Shown: piece after piece, positions 1 through 11,500 of the stretch
Position numbering within the stretch: position 1 is the stretch's first letter
Layout: the number at the start of each line of letters is the position of its first letter
Assembly (NCBI GenBank): GCA_012861695.1
Contig: JAAOOA010000161.1
Coordinates: 530,300 to 594,299, forward strand
DNA: 64,000 bases
Direction of reading: 5' to 3'
Origin: Trematomus loennbergii
Taxonomy: Eukaryota; Chordata; Actinopteri; Perciformes; Nototheniidae
Program-made: the position numbers and the translations under genes
Notes under the pieces: generated by a model
Told to the model about the DNA's origin: nothing
Database searches by the model: none
What the model saw: the letters and a program-made list of their open reading frames with translations, nothing else

Positions 1-1337
1 GTGTTAGTACTTTCACTGTAACAGAGTATTAATACAGTGTAGTGTTAGTACTTTCACTGTAACAGAGTATTAATACAGTGTAGTGTTAGTACATTACTGT
101 AACAGAGTATTAATACAGTGTAGTGTTAGTACTTTTACTGTAACAGAGTATTAATACAGTGTAGTGTTAGTACTTTTACTGTAACAGAGTATTAATACAG
201 TGTAGTGTTAGTACTTTCACTAACAGAGTATTAATACAGTGTAGTGTTAGTATTTACTGTAACAGAGTATTAATACAGTGTAGTGTTAGTACTTTCACTG
301 TAACAGAGTATTAATACAGTGTAGTGTTAGTACTTTCATAACAGAGTATTAATACAGTGTAGTGTTAGTACTTTCACTGTAACAGAGTATTAATACAGTG
401 TAGTGTTAGTACTTTACTGAACAGAGTATTAATACAGTGTAGTGTTAGTACTTTCACTGTAACAGAGTATTAATACAGTGTAGTGTTAGTACTTTCAATG
501 TAACAGAGTATTAATACAGTGTAGTGTTAGTACTTTCACTGTAACAGAGTATTAATACAGTGTAGTGTTAGTACTTTCACTGAAACAGAGTATTAATACA
601 GTGTAGTGTTAGTATTTTACTGTAACAGAGTATTAATACAGTGTAGTGTTAGTACTTTTACTGTAACAGAGTATTAATACAGTGTAGTGTTAGTACTTTT
701 ACTGTAACAGTGTATTAATACAGTGTAGTGTTAGTACTTTCACTGTAACAGAGTATTAATACAGTGTAGTGTTAGTACTTTCACTGTAACAGATATTAAT
801 ACAGTATAGTGTTAGTACTTTCACTGTAACAGAGTATTAATACAGTGTAGTGTTAGTACTTTTACTGTAACAGAGTATTAATACAGTGTAGTATTAGTAC
901 GTTCACTGTAACGAGTATTAATACAGTGTAGTGTTAGTACTTTCACTGTAACAGAGTATTAATACAGTTAGTGTTAGTACTTTCACTGTAACAGAGTATT
1001 AATACAGTGTAGTGTTAGTACTTTTACTGTAACTGAGTATAATACAGTGTAGTGTTAGTACTTTTATTGTAACTGAATATTAATACAGTGTAGTGTTAGT
1101 ACTTTCACTGTAACAGAGTATTAATACAGTGTTGTGTTAGTACTTTCACTGTAACAGAGTATTAATACAGTGTAGTGTTAGTACTTTCACTGTAACAGAG
1201 TATTAATACAGTGTAGTGTTAGTACTTTCACTGTAACAGAGTATTAATACAGTGTAGTGTTAGTACTTTCACTGTAACAGAGTATTAACAGTGTAGTGTT
1301 AGTACTTTCACTGTAACAGAGTATTAATACAGTGTTG
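1..1337. repeat. 41-bp minisatellite, left block (about 32 units)
   Basis: Head-to-tail units of 41 bp built around GTGTTAGTACTTTCACTG followed by TAACAGAGTATTAATACAG. Units differ by single substitutions and many 1-3 base deletions. The array continues at 6639 after the gypsy insertion, so the two blocks were once one array. The left boundary lies outside the window. Confidence 0.97.
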
Positions 1338-1789
1338 TGTTATGTTTATGCATGGTTTTTGTTGTTGTGATTTCCTGTTTTGCTCCTTTTACCCCTCACT
1401 ACTCTGTCTCTCCTTCTCTGCAGGGCTGGTGTGTGACAGGGGGCGTGGCTGGTATTCTCCTGGCTGCAGATGAGGCACACCTGTTCCCATTCAGATAATC
1501 ACCTGCTCTTTAAGAGCCTGGCCCTCACCTCACTTCTCTGCCAGAGAATTAAATGCTGTTCACGATCCAGAGTGCCTTTCTGCAGCCTTGAGTTTTGTTT
1601 TGTTTCTTTGCAGTTTTGAGCTACTTTTCGAGTATAGCCTGGGACGTTTCCCTCTGCTTTGTTTTTGGACCTTTCTGCAGCCAGCCAGCTCCCTGTTTTC
1701 AGTACCTGCCTTGGCCTATTATTTATTAAACACCTTGAGCTTAACTTGTGTCTGTCTCTGCTTTGGGGTCCAAGAATCCATACGTCACA
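1338..1789 (+). repeat. 5' LTR of gypsy element 1 (452 bp)
   Basis: Begins TGTTATGTTTATGC and ends CATACGTCACA. A TATA-like TTTAAGAG lies at 1509-1516, about 31 bp before the inferred transcription start at 1540. Pairs with the 3' LTR at 6189-6638. Confidence 0.95.
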
Positions 1790-1790
1790 G

Positions 1791-1801
1791 AATTCTCTGG
1801 C
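1791..1801 (+). promoter_or_regulatory. Self-priming primer binding site of gypsy element 1
   Basis: AATTCTCTGGC, two bases after the 5' LTR, is the exact reverse complement of GCCAGAGAATT at 1540-1550 inside the LTR. In Tf1/sushi elements the PBS pairs with the 5' end of the element's own RNA instead of a tRNA. The match therefore also places the RNA start at about 1540. Confidence 0.85.
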
Positions 1802-1804
1802 CAA

Positions 1805-2868
1805 ATGGACCCCGCAGAGAATGAGAGACTCAGGGAAGCGCTTGCTGCCCAAGGTGTAATTATAGGGCATCATGACAGAGCCCTGCAGAAGGTAATGGAA
1901 GCGATTCAGGAATTAACCTCCGGTGTGACCAACCTCGGAGGCCGTATGGATCAGGTCGCAGCACATCTCTCCACGCGCCCGCTGACTGCCAATGCTCAAG
2001 CTCCAGATCCTGCTCCTCCACCTCAAGCTGATCCGGAACGACAGCCCTGCAATCCTCGTGAGCCCTTTATCCCCACTCCCGTCAGGTATTCAGGAGATTT
2101 AGGGTCTTGTAGTCAGTTCTTGCACCAATGTAGTCTTGTGTTTGAGCAACAACCATTCACTTATTCCACTGATAGATCTAGGGTTGCTTTTATTATGAGC
2201 CTACTGAGTGATAAAGCAGCAGCATGGGCCCTTGCCATATCTAACAGCAACTCGCCTATCAGTCAGTCTCTGCCGTCTTTTACTGCAGAGATGCGTAAGG
2301 TTTTTGATCATCCAGTGAGGGGGAAGGAGGCTGGTAAAAGACTCCTTTCACTCCACCAGGGTTCAGGCTCTGTTGCTAATTTTGCTATTGATTTCCGCAT
2401 TCTTGCAGCTGAGAGCGGTTGGGATGACATGGCCTTGCTGGGAATTTTTTGTAAGGGGCTAAATGATGATTTAAAGGATGAACTAGCTGCCAGGGATGAA
2501 ACTTCCTCCTTAGAGGAGTTGATTTCTTTAGCGACACGATTAGATAACCGCCTCCGCGAGAGAGATCAGGAAAGCATAGCTCCACCTCCCTTCCCCCTCA
2601 GTCCAAGTTTTCTAGACAGCCTGCGTTCCCTGGACCTTCTCTTCATCCTCCAGACTCCTGGCCTTCCAGTGCTTCGCCTGCTACCAAGGCCTCTCCCTTC
2701 CGCATGGAGGAGCCCATGCAGCTGGGAAGGATGACGCTTACCCAATCAGAACGTCAACGCCGTCTTCATCAGAGACTCTGCTTCTACTGTGGCCAGGCTG
2801 GTCACTTCCGCGCCGGTTGTCCTACTCAGCCAAAAGACCTGGCTCATCAGCAACAGGGGGAGTACTGA
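1805..2868 (+). pseudogene. gag: gag of gypsy element 1, frameshifted
   Basis: Encodes the capsid/nucleocapsid polyprotein that packages element RNA. The start at 1805 (MDPAENERL) is chosen because the second element's gag begins in the same way after its PBS; the open frame itself extends upstream into the LTR. The frame stays open to 2734, but the conserved C-terminus lies in another frame from about 2600 to the stop at 2866-2868. That part holds a CX2CX4HX4C zinc knuckle (about 2779-2820). One frameshift therefore sits near 2590-2700. The end overlaps the pol frame, which is in the -1 frame, in keeping with gag-pol expression by frameshifting. The break could be an assembly indel. Confidence 0.85.
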
Positions 2869-5800
2869 TGAGCCATACCTCTATCAACTCAGCCTCCTCC
2901 AACCGCATCCCAGTCAAAGGTACTATTTCTTGGTCTCAGGCCTCTTTTCCGCTTCAGGTCTTGATAGATTCTGGTGCGGATGACAATTTCATTGACTCTG
3001 ACTTTGTGATGCAGTCTAAGCTCCCCTTTGAGCCTCTTCCTGAACCTAAAGATGTGTTTGCCTTAGACGGGAGACTCCTAGCCCAAGTCACCCACCGTAC
3101 TGCTCCAGTTTCCCTCAAGCTCTCTGGTAACCATCACGAGATTATCTCCCTGTACCTTATCCCCTCACCCATGTCGCCACTCGTTTTAGGTTTTCCGTGG
3201 TTAAAGCTCCATAACCCTCATATAGATTGGGCCAACTCGTCTATCGTTAACTGGAGTATATTCTGTCACTCACATTGCTTACACTCTGCTGTACCCCCCA
3301 CAGTTACTAGGGCACCAGATTCCCCCAAACCCATTGATCTCACCTCTGTACCCCCTGAATATCACAACGTCAAGGAGGTTTTCAGCAAGGACCACGCACT
3401 ATCCTTGCCACCTCACCGGCCCTACGACTGTGCCATAGATTTGCTCCCTGGCACCCCCTTTCCATCTAGTAAACTGTACAATCTCTCCAGGCCAGAAAGG
3501 GAGGCCATGGAGAGTTACATCTCTGACTCACTCGCTGCTGGGCTCATTCGCCCCTCTTCATCTCCTATGGGCGCAGGTTTCTTTTTTGTGGACAAGAAGG
3601 ATAAGACCCTACGCCCTTGCATAGACTACAGAGGTCTAAATGGGATCACAGTCAAGAACAAGTACCCCCTTCCACTCATTGACTCTGCTTTTGTCCCCCT
3701 CCATGAAGCCACAATCTTCACTAAGTTGGATCTTCGCAATGCATACCACTTGGTGAGAATAAAGGAGGGGGATGAGTGGAAGACTGCATTCAATACTCCT
3801 CTGGGACATTTTGAGTATTTGGTAATGCCTTTTGGGTTAACGAATGCACCAGGTGTTTTCCAAGCTATGATTAATGATGTCTTGCGTGACATGTTAAACA
3901 GGTTTGTTTTTGTGTACCTTGATGACATCCTGATCTTCTCTCGCACTCCTCAGGAGCATGTCCAGCATGTAAGGCTGGTACTACAGAGACTTCTTGAGAA
4001 CAGACTGTATGTTAAGGTTGAGAAGTGCGAGTTTCATGCCTCTTCTGTGAGTTTCCTGGGTTTTATCGTCGACAAAGGACAATTAAGGACTGACCCCGCC
4101 AAGGTCCAAGCAGTGACCGAGTGGCCCACTCCCTCTAACAGGAAGCAGTTGCAAAGGTTTCTGGGCTTTGCCAACTTTTATAGGAGGTTTATTCGGGACT
4201 ATAGTAGGGTAGCAGTACCTCTGACTAAACTAACCTCTGTCAAGTTGCCTTTTGTGTGGTCTCCTGCAGCTGAGGCAGCTTTCGTAAAACTGAAATGTAT
4301 GTTTTCCACTGCTCCTGTTCTCTCTCATTCTGATCCAGGGATCCAGTTTGTGGTGGAGGTGGATGCCTCTGATTCTGGAGTGGGGGCAGTATTATCCCAG
4401 CGTTCCCCCTCAGACCAGAAGCTCCACCCTTGTGCGTTCTTCTCTCGCCGGCTGACCCCTGCTGAGAGGAACTACGACGTTGGTAATCGGGAGTTGCTGG
4501 CAGTGGTTCTGGCCCTTCAAGAATGGAGGCACTGGCTGGAGGGAGCCACCCATCCTTTTGTAGTATGGACTGACCATAAGAATTTGTCTTACCTTCGCTC
4601 TGCACGCAGGCTCAACTCGCGCCAGGCTCGGTGGGCTCTCTTCCTGGGACGGTTCAACTTTACCTTGACCTACCGGCCTGGCTCCAGGAATGTGAAGGCC
4701 GACGCCTTGTCCCGGCAGTTCGCCCCCCCAGTGGAGGATTCATCAGATGAAACAATTTTGCCATCTTCCTGTGTCGTGGGAGCTGCTAGATGGGAGATTG
4801 AAAGGGTGGTCCAGGAGGCCCAGGAGGACCATCCAGCGGCTCAGGATTGTCCACCAGACCGGCTGTTTGTTCCCCCCGATGCTAGATCTCCAGTGCTCCT
4901 GTGGGGACACGCGTCCAAAGTAGCCTGCCATCCAGGTTTTCTTCGGACCCTGGCCCTACTTAAACAACGCTTCTGGTGGCCCACTATGTCCGCAGACACA
5001 AAGGAGTATGTCTCAGCCTGTTCCGTCTGTGCCCGCAGCAAAGCTTCACATCAGGCCCCCGCTGGTCTTCTTCGCCCCCTTCCCATTCCCCACCGGCCCT
5101 GGTCCCACATTGCGGTGGATTTTGTGACTGGTCTCCCACCATCAGACGGTAACGACACTATTCTGACCATCGTTGACCGTTTTTCTAAGGCTGTGCACTT
5201 TGTCCCCCTGCCTAAACTACCTTCTGCCCTTGAGACTGCCACTCTTCTCACCCAGCATGTTTTTAGGCTGCATGGTATCCCTCAGGATATTGTATCAGAC
5301 AGGGGTCCGCAGTTTTCCTCCCAAGTATGGAGGGCTTTTTGCCAGGCATTGGGGGCGTCGGCCAGCTTGTCCTCTGGGTACCATCCCCAGACCAATGGCC
5401 AGACGGAGCGGGCAAATCAGGACCTGGGAGCGGCTCTTCGTTGTGTTGCCTCTCAAAACCCGGCCTCATGGTCTTTTCATCTACCGTGGGTTGAGTACGC
5501 CCACAACTCCTTGGTATGCTCTGCCACAGGTATGTCACCTTTTATGGCTTCCAACGGCTTCCAACCCCCCCTTTTTCCGGTTCAAGAGAGAGAGGTGGCG
5601 GTTCCCTCGGTGCAGGGGCATCTCCGGCGAGCCCGCAGAGTCTGGCGTGAAGCCCGGGCAGCTCTCACCCGCACCTCCGCCCGGAACCAGAGGCTGGCGG
5701 ACCGTCACCGCCGACCAGCTCCTGATTACCAACCGGGCCAGAAGGTTTGGCTTTCCTCCCGTGACCTCCCTCTACAAACTGAGTCTCGGAAACTCACTCC

Positions 5801-6220
5801 CAGGTACATTGGACCTTATGAGATTGAACGTGTCATCAATCCTAGTGTGGTTAGGCTCAAGTTGCCTCTTGCCTTGAAGGTGCACCCAACTTTTCATGTG
5901 TCACTCCTCAAAAGAGTTTCCTGCAGTCCTCTTTGCCCTCCGACCGAACCCCCTCCACCCCCCGGCTCATCGACAACCACCCGGCCTTCACTGTACGGCG
6001 GTTGCTGAACGTTCGAAGGCGGGGCCGTGGCTACCAGTACCTAGTGGATTGGGAGGGGTATGGGCCAGAGGAGCGACAATGGGTTTCTCGCTCGCTCATT
6101 TTGGACCCTGATCTCTTGAGAGACTTTTATGCCCGGTACCCGGATAAGCCTGGTAGACGCCAGGAGGCGTCCTTTGAGGGAGGGGTACTGTTATGTTTAT
6201 GCATGGTTTTTGTTGTGTGA
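2817..6220 (+). pseudogene. pol: pol of gypsy element 1 (PR-RT-RNaseH-IN-chromodomain), one frameshift
   Basis: The main frame 2817-6008 gives 1063 residues. In order: aspartic protease with DSGAD near residue 50; reverse transcriptase with YLDDIL near residue 366; RNase H with the VEVDASDSG start; integrase with an HHCC zinc motif near 698-740; and the DDE core (VDFVTG, DRGPQF, NGQTER) near 768-865. The chromodomain, which in this group helps target integration to chromatin, is in a different frame from about 5933 on. The shift lies near a C-rich run at 5955-5965, a likely spot for a sequencing or replication slip. That frame passes through the polypurine tract and stops inside the 3' LTR at 6220. 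Confidence 0.93.
6176..6188 (+). promoter_or_regulatory. Polypurine tract of gypsy element 1
   Basis: GAGGGAGGGGTAC lies directly before the 3' LTR, the standard position for plus-strand DNA priming. The second gypsy element has the matching GAGGGGGGGGTAC before its 3' LTR. Confidence 0.85.
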
Positions 6221-6638
6221 TTTCCTGTTTTGCTCCTTTTACCCCTCACTACTCTGTCTCTCCTTCTCTGCAGGGCTGGTGTGTGACAGGGGGCGTGGCT
6301 GGTATTCTCCTGGCTGCAGATGAGGCACACCTGTTCCCATTCAGATAATCACCTGCTCTTTAAGAGCCTGGCCCTCACCTCACTTCTCTGCCAGAGAATT
6401 AAATGCTGTTCAACGATCCAGAGTGCCTTTCTGCAGCCTTGAGTTTTGTTTTGTTTCTTTGCAGTTTTGAGCTACTTTTCGAGTATAGCCTGGGACGTTT
6501 CCCTCTGCTTTGTTTTTGGACCTTTCTGCAGCCAGCCAGCTCCCTGTTCAGTACCTGCCTTGGCCTATTATTTATTAAACACCTTGAGCTTAACTTGTGT
6601 CTGTCTCTGCTTTGGGGTCCAAGAATCCATACGTCACA
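6189..6638 (+). repeat. 3' LTR of gypsy element 1 (450 bp)
   Basis: Same termini as the 5' LTR. By eye the only differences are three indels (one base lost near 6213, one gained near 6412, two lost near 6547) and no substitutions. The minisatellite resumes directly after it. Confidence 0.95.
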
Positions 6639-7376
6639 GTTAGTACTTTTACTGTAACAGAGTATAAATACAGTGTAGTGTTAGTACTTTCACTGTAACA
6701 GAGTATTAATACAGTGTAGTGTTAGTACTTTCACTGTTACAGAGTATTAATACAGTGTAGTGTTAGTACTTTCACTGTAACAGAGTATTAATACAGTGTA
6801 GTGTTAGCACTTTCACTGTAACAGAGTATTAATACAGTGTAGTGTTAGTACTTTCACTGTAACAGAGTATTAATACAGTGTAGTGTTAGTACTTTCACTG
6901 TAACAGAGTATTAATACAGGGTAGTGTTAGTACTTTCACTGTAACTGAGTATTAATACAGTGTAGTATTAGTATTTTCACTGTAATAGAGTATTAATACA
7001 GTGTAGTGTTAGTACTTTCACTGTAACAGAGTATTAATACAGTGTAGTATTAGTACTTTCACTGTAACAGAGTATTAATACAGTGTAGTGTTAATACTTT
7101 CACTGTAACAGAGTATTAATACAGTGTAGTGTTAGTACTTTTACTGTAACAGAGTATTAATACAGTTTAGTGTTAGTACTTTCACTGTAACAGAGTATTA
7201 ATACAGTATGTAGTTAGTACTTTCACTGTAACAGAGTATTAATACAGTGTAGTGTTAGTACTTTCACTGTTACAGAGTATTAATACAGTGTAGTGTTAGT
7301 ACTTTCACTGTAACAGAGTATTAATACAGTGTAGTGTTAGTACTTTAACTGTTACAGAGTATTAATACAGTGTAGT
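6639..7376. repeat. 41-bp minisatellite, right block (about 18 units)
   Basis: Same unit and phase as 1-1337. Ends at about 7376, where unique AT-rich sequence begins. Confidence 0.96.
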
Positions 7377-8239
7377 AGTATGAGAGCCAGCAGGGGGCGG
7401 CATCACGTTTAAAATATGGAGTTTCATTTCATTTATATTAATTACATTTACATTTTCCTAAAAACGTCCATCTTTTAGATGATATTGGAAAAGTATATTT
7501 TCTACTGATTCCACCAGAGTTACAACTAATATTAGGTTTAATTGTTATCAATAAATGAGACACTTTAACATTTTAACCTGAAGATAAATGCTCCTGAATA
7601 TGAACCATGTTTCATCTTAATCCCAAATATCTGTAGTTATTTCACTCCTTTAATACTCCTAAACTTACAGTATACTGCCTGCTTATACATATTTATATGT
7701 GGTATTTATTTACATTATTTATATATAATAATAATATTATATATATATATAATTTGGCTTATTTGTATTAGTTATTTAGAATATTTATATGTAAGTCTTA
7801 AAAACCCTGATTATTGATATAAGTGTGAATAATGTGATCTAATGAAATCAAAATGTTCCTGTTAGATATGTCCCCAAAGTGTCCTGGCCAGATTTGGACC
7901 CTTGGTTGGTGTGTTTCCTGATCATCCTGAATGCTACGGCTAACTAAAGAAATACAATAATAATCTAACTTAAACTCAAACTGCCGCTGGGCCCAGAAAG
8001 CAAATGTTACGCAGGGAATAAAGTCCAATGTCCAGGCAGAACATCCTTTCATCCGTTTATTGTAGTTTTCCAATCAAAGCAAAGAGAACTACTGCAACTA
8101 CAATTATTACGATAATTAATGATTCATTTACTAAAACAAAAACAGTCAGAAAATAAATGTTTACTATAACATAAACCAATATATAGCTCCAACTCTGAAT
8201 GTAATGTTAGTTCAGTGAAGGCAGGATGTGCTTATCTAA
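7377..8239. other. AT-rich stretch downstream of the uncharacterised gene; no gene seen
   Basis: Holds an AT-rich patch (7715-7755) and short chance frames without recognisable domains. The last ~40 bases match the 3' flank of the second gene copy near 28200-28240, so they are probably 3' sequence of the minus-strand gene. Confidence 0.6.
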
Positions 8240-8277
8240 ACTCTGATTCATCTATTCTGCTTCATAATGTCCTGCTC

Positions 8278-8517
8278 TTCATCTCTCTGCAGTGGGGAGG
8301 GGTCTTCATCTCTGTCCAGTGGGGAGGGGTCTTCATCTCTGTCCAGTGTGGGGGGGTCTTCATCTCTCTCCAGTGGGGAGGGGTCTTCACCCTCTGCAGT
8401 GGGGAGGGCTCTTCATCTCTCTGCAGTGGGGAGGGTCTTCATCTCTCTGCAGTGGGGAGGGCTCTTCATCTCTCTGCAGTGGGGAGGGGTCTTCATCTCT
8501 CTGCAGTGGGGAGGGTG
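8278..8517 (-). repeat. 27-bp minisatellite inside the last coding exon (about 9 units)
   Basis: Unit CAGTGGGGAGGGGTCTTCATCTCT plus CTG, equal to nine codons. Read on the minus strand it gives repeats such as TPPHCREMK before a 26-bp unit breaks the frame, with a stop at 8413-8415. The gene's second copy has just one unit here (about 28260-28296), followed by a normal stop at 28240-28242, so the array arose in copy 1. Confidence 0.92.
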
Positions 8518-11500
8518 TTCAGGCCAAAGTCTGCGAACAGTCGCCTCGGCAGACGGGAAGTCATCAAACTTGACCTTAAAGTGGAGAAGTTTTTCTCCTT
8601 CGCAGAACTTCAGTTTCTCTCTCAGTCGGTCCGGATTGAACTCCAGCAGCTGAAACAGGAAGAGCTCAGATTCAGCAACATGGACCCCATCATTAACTAC
8701 AACTCCCATGAGCCTCTGGGAACACGTCACTTAACAATAAATCATATTATTTATTTATGAATATTAGGACGGTCAAAGTCAATGTGTTAATAACAGAACT
8801 TTCACTTTTTCAACACGTGCACGCTTTCTGAACCTGAAAGATATCCCTTTAAAAACATTTAGAAACTACGGAAATCCCAATGAATACATTTCAATTACAT
8901 ATTTTAATCGATTGGAAGCCCTTTACATTGTCTGATATATATATACATATATATATATATGTATATATATATGTATATATATATATATAGTTTTTCCACA
9001 TTTGTATATTTCTATTTATACATTTATGTGACATTTTCTCCATTTAGTTTAAAAATTCTTCACATTGTGAAGAATTATGAAATGTTTCACATTAATTTCA
9101 CGAAGTGTCATGAAATTAAAAATGTTCTTCACATTTCTCTGACTGTTATTTATCTTTAAAATTAGTTTTTCAGATGTTTTTGAAGGTTTTTCAAGTATTC
9201 TTTGTATATAAGATATGTTGTTGTTTCTTTCTTTCCTTTTACACATTTTCTTCTCGACATGTTTCACATACTTTTTTTGGAATTTTTAAATATATTTTGT
9301 ATTTCCTTAATAACATGGCCGTGGTGCTTCTGAGAAAAGGAGCTGAGATTAAACTCTGAAACGAGTCCTTGAAGAAGACGGACCAGATCCACTCTGATCA
9401 GTCCTACAAAGTTATCCTGGAAATATATAATTAGAATGAAATGTAGAGAAAAGCCTGACGCTGAGCTGTGGACAAGAAGACAAAGAGGAAGTGATCACCT
9501 TGTTCTCCACCACATGCAGAGCGATGCCCACATTATCCCAGACATAGAACTCAAAAGGTCTGTAGCCACGATCCTTCCTATTCACAGCCTCCATCTGCCG
9601 AGTCTCATCGTTCCGGGACAACACAAATCTGACAGAGAGACAGGAAGCATAATCCATAACTCATTTCCTGTCTGAACCTCCCAGGTTACCTGTCATTGTT
9701 GTTTTCTCACCTGTGAGTTTCACACATGGCCTCAGGCCTCCAGATGAAGCGGCCATCTCTGTAGCAGCAGACAGCGTTTGGGTCGTCGGACAGAAGAGGA
9801 TATTCTGAGAACTGCTCCTGATTGGCCGGACTGTGGACCAGCACCACGTACATCACTTCCTGTTTGTACAGGTGGGTCTCATACACCCGCATGAGGGGCT
9901 GCTCACCGCCGCAAAACTGGAGAGAGAAGAAGAGCTTTTACACAGAATCACAGAATCACAGAATCACGTGGAAAAGTCGTTCAGGGCCCATGTCATGGCC
10001 ATTTCCACTGATCATAATTACATTGTTGAGGTATACTAAAATAGATTTATACTGTGCAATATTCCAAACTCACATTGGTTTCGCATACAGCATCTCTGTC
10101 AAGTATGTGTATTCAGCAGAGGTGGGACCAAGTCATTGTTTTGCAAGTCCGAGTCAAGTCTCAAGTCTTTGCGCTCAAGTCCAAGTCAAGTCTCAAGTCA
10201 GGATGGGAAAGTTCAAGTCAAGTCCAAGTCCTAAACTTTGACAAAACGAGTCTTAAACAAGTCATTATGTGCTTTTCACCAAATGTAATGACATCGATCA
10301 ACAGAATAATACTTAATAATCAAACTGCTCTTTATTAGTCACATTAATCATTTAATAATCTATTTTCTCTCTGCTGGTAAAGTAACGTGTTTTCTTCTAT
10401 TGTAAGAGGGATCAGTAAGGTAAGGCTACCGTGACGGTTTGATTCAGAAGGAGTTTAATGTATAAGATCCCTGATGTTGAGGTGACCAGAATGTTTATTT
10501 CCACTGTGTACAACATGTTATAAGGGACCCACAATCTATCTTTATGCAAGGGATAATGTGCAGCGAGGCGTCTCTATGGGGAAAAGAACACCTGAATCTA
10601 GATCCCTCTGCAGGTGGTACTTTAACTGTATTTTGATGATAATACTTTTCTACTTTTACTTGTAACATTTTGAATGCAGGACTTTTTATTGTAACCGAGT
10701 ATTCCTACACTCTGGTACTTACTCAAGTACAAGATCTGAACTTCTCCCACCTCTGACAATAAATCCTGAGTGGTTACCAAAAAAAAAACCTGCTCTGAAG
10801 GTTATTTTTATTTTACAAATCCTGCACTCAGCTCTGCTTTCTCCAATATCATTGAAATGCAGCCAGATGCTGCTTATTTTTTCGGTTTTCGCTCATTTCT
10901 TGCCTTTTTCCGACGCGCTTGCATTTAAATCCGGCTCCCCGTCTCCCAGTGGCTCTGTAGCTGGCCTGTACCACTACACCTGCTGTCTTTGGAGCGTCTG
11001 CCCCCCACCCTTCTTTCACATAATGGTATGATCTAGTGTGTCCTCGCATATGATTGGCCGCATGGTGGCCCAGCTAAATAAAGACCCGCCCCTGCCTGCA
11101 TGGATTCTCAGCAAGAGTTGCAGCGGCTGGAGATTCTGCTTTCCCCGACAGGAGTCTGCTCTTCTAGCGGCATCTCGCGATCGGCGTGTTGGAGACCTCT
11201 GAATTAAATTATCAAGTCACCTCAAGTCAGAAGGCTCAAGTCCAAGTCAAGTCCAGAGTCATGAGTGTTCAAGTCCAAGTCGAGTCGCAAGTGTTTTGTG
11301 ATTTTGTCAAGTCGAGTCCAAAGTCATCAAATTGGTGACTTGAGTCTGAATCGAGTCCAAGTCATGTGACTCGAGTCCACACCTCTGGTATTCAGCAGTA
11401 TTCACTCTCTCCACTAAACGACTCGTTGGAGCTCTTGCCCCCCCCTCCCTGTGAGCCCAGTGTGCTCTGATTGGTCAGCTCGGCCACTCTGTTCTGATTA

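Larger units (their letters stand above)
1338..6638 (+). mobile_element. Ty3/gypsy LTR retrotransposon, sushi-like chromovirus, inserted in the minisatellite
   Basis: Two LTRs (1338-1789 and 6189-6638) flank gag, then protease, reverse transcriptase, RNase H, integrase and a C-terminal chromodomain. That order, plus the self-priming PBS, marks a chromovirus of the sushi/Tf1 type. The LTRs start TGTTATG and end CGTCACA, and differ only by three short indels, so the insertion is young. A clean 5-bp target duplication is not visible: flanks read TGTTG and GTTAG, and the target is itself repetitive. The coding region carries at least two frameshifts, one in gag and one before the chromodomain, so this copy as assembled is probably not autonomous. 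Confidence 0.95.

Noticed and set aside
1..1337. CRISPR-like array
   Set aside because: The units are contiguous with no unique spacers, and the genome is eukaryotic; it is a minisatellite.
1499..1873. 124-codon minus-strand frame over the 5' LTR
   Set aside because: Overlaps regulatory LTR sequence and the gag start; no similarity to a protein and no matching frame over the 3' LTR.
8215..8760. Plus-strand frames across the 27-bp array
   Set aside because: Antisense shadows of the minus-strand exon and its minisatellite.
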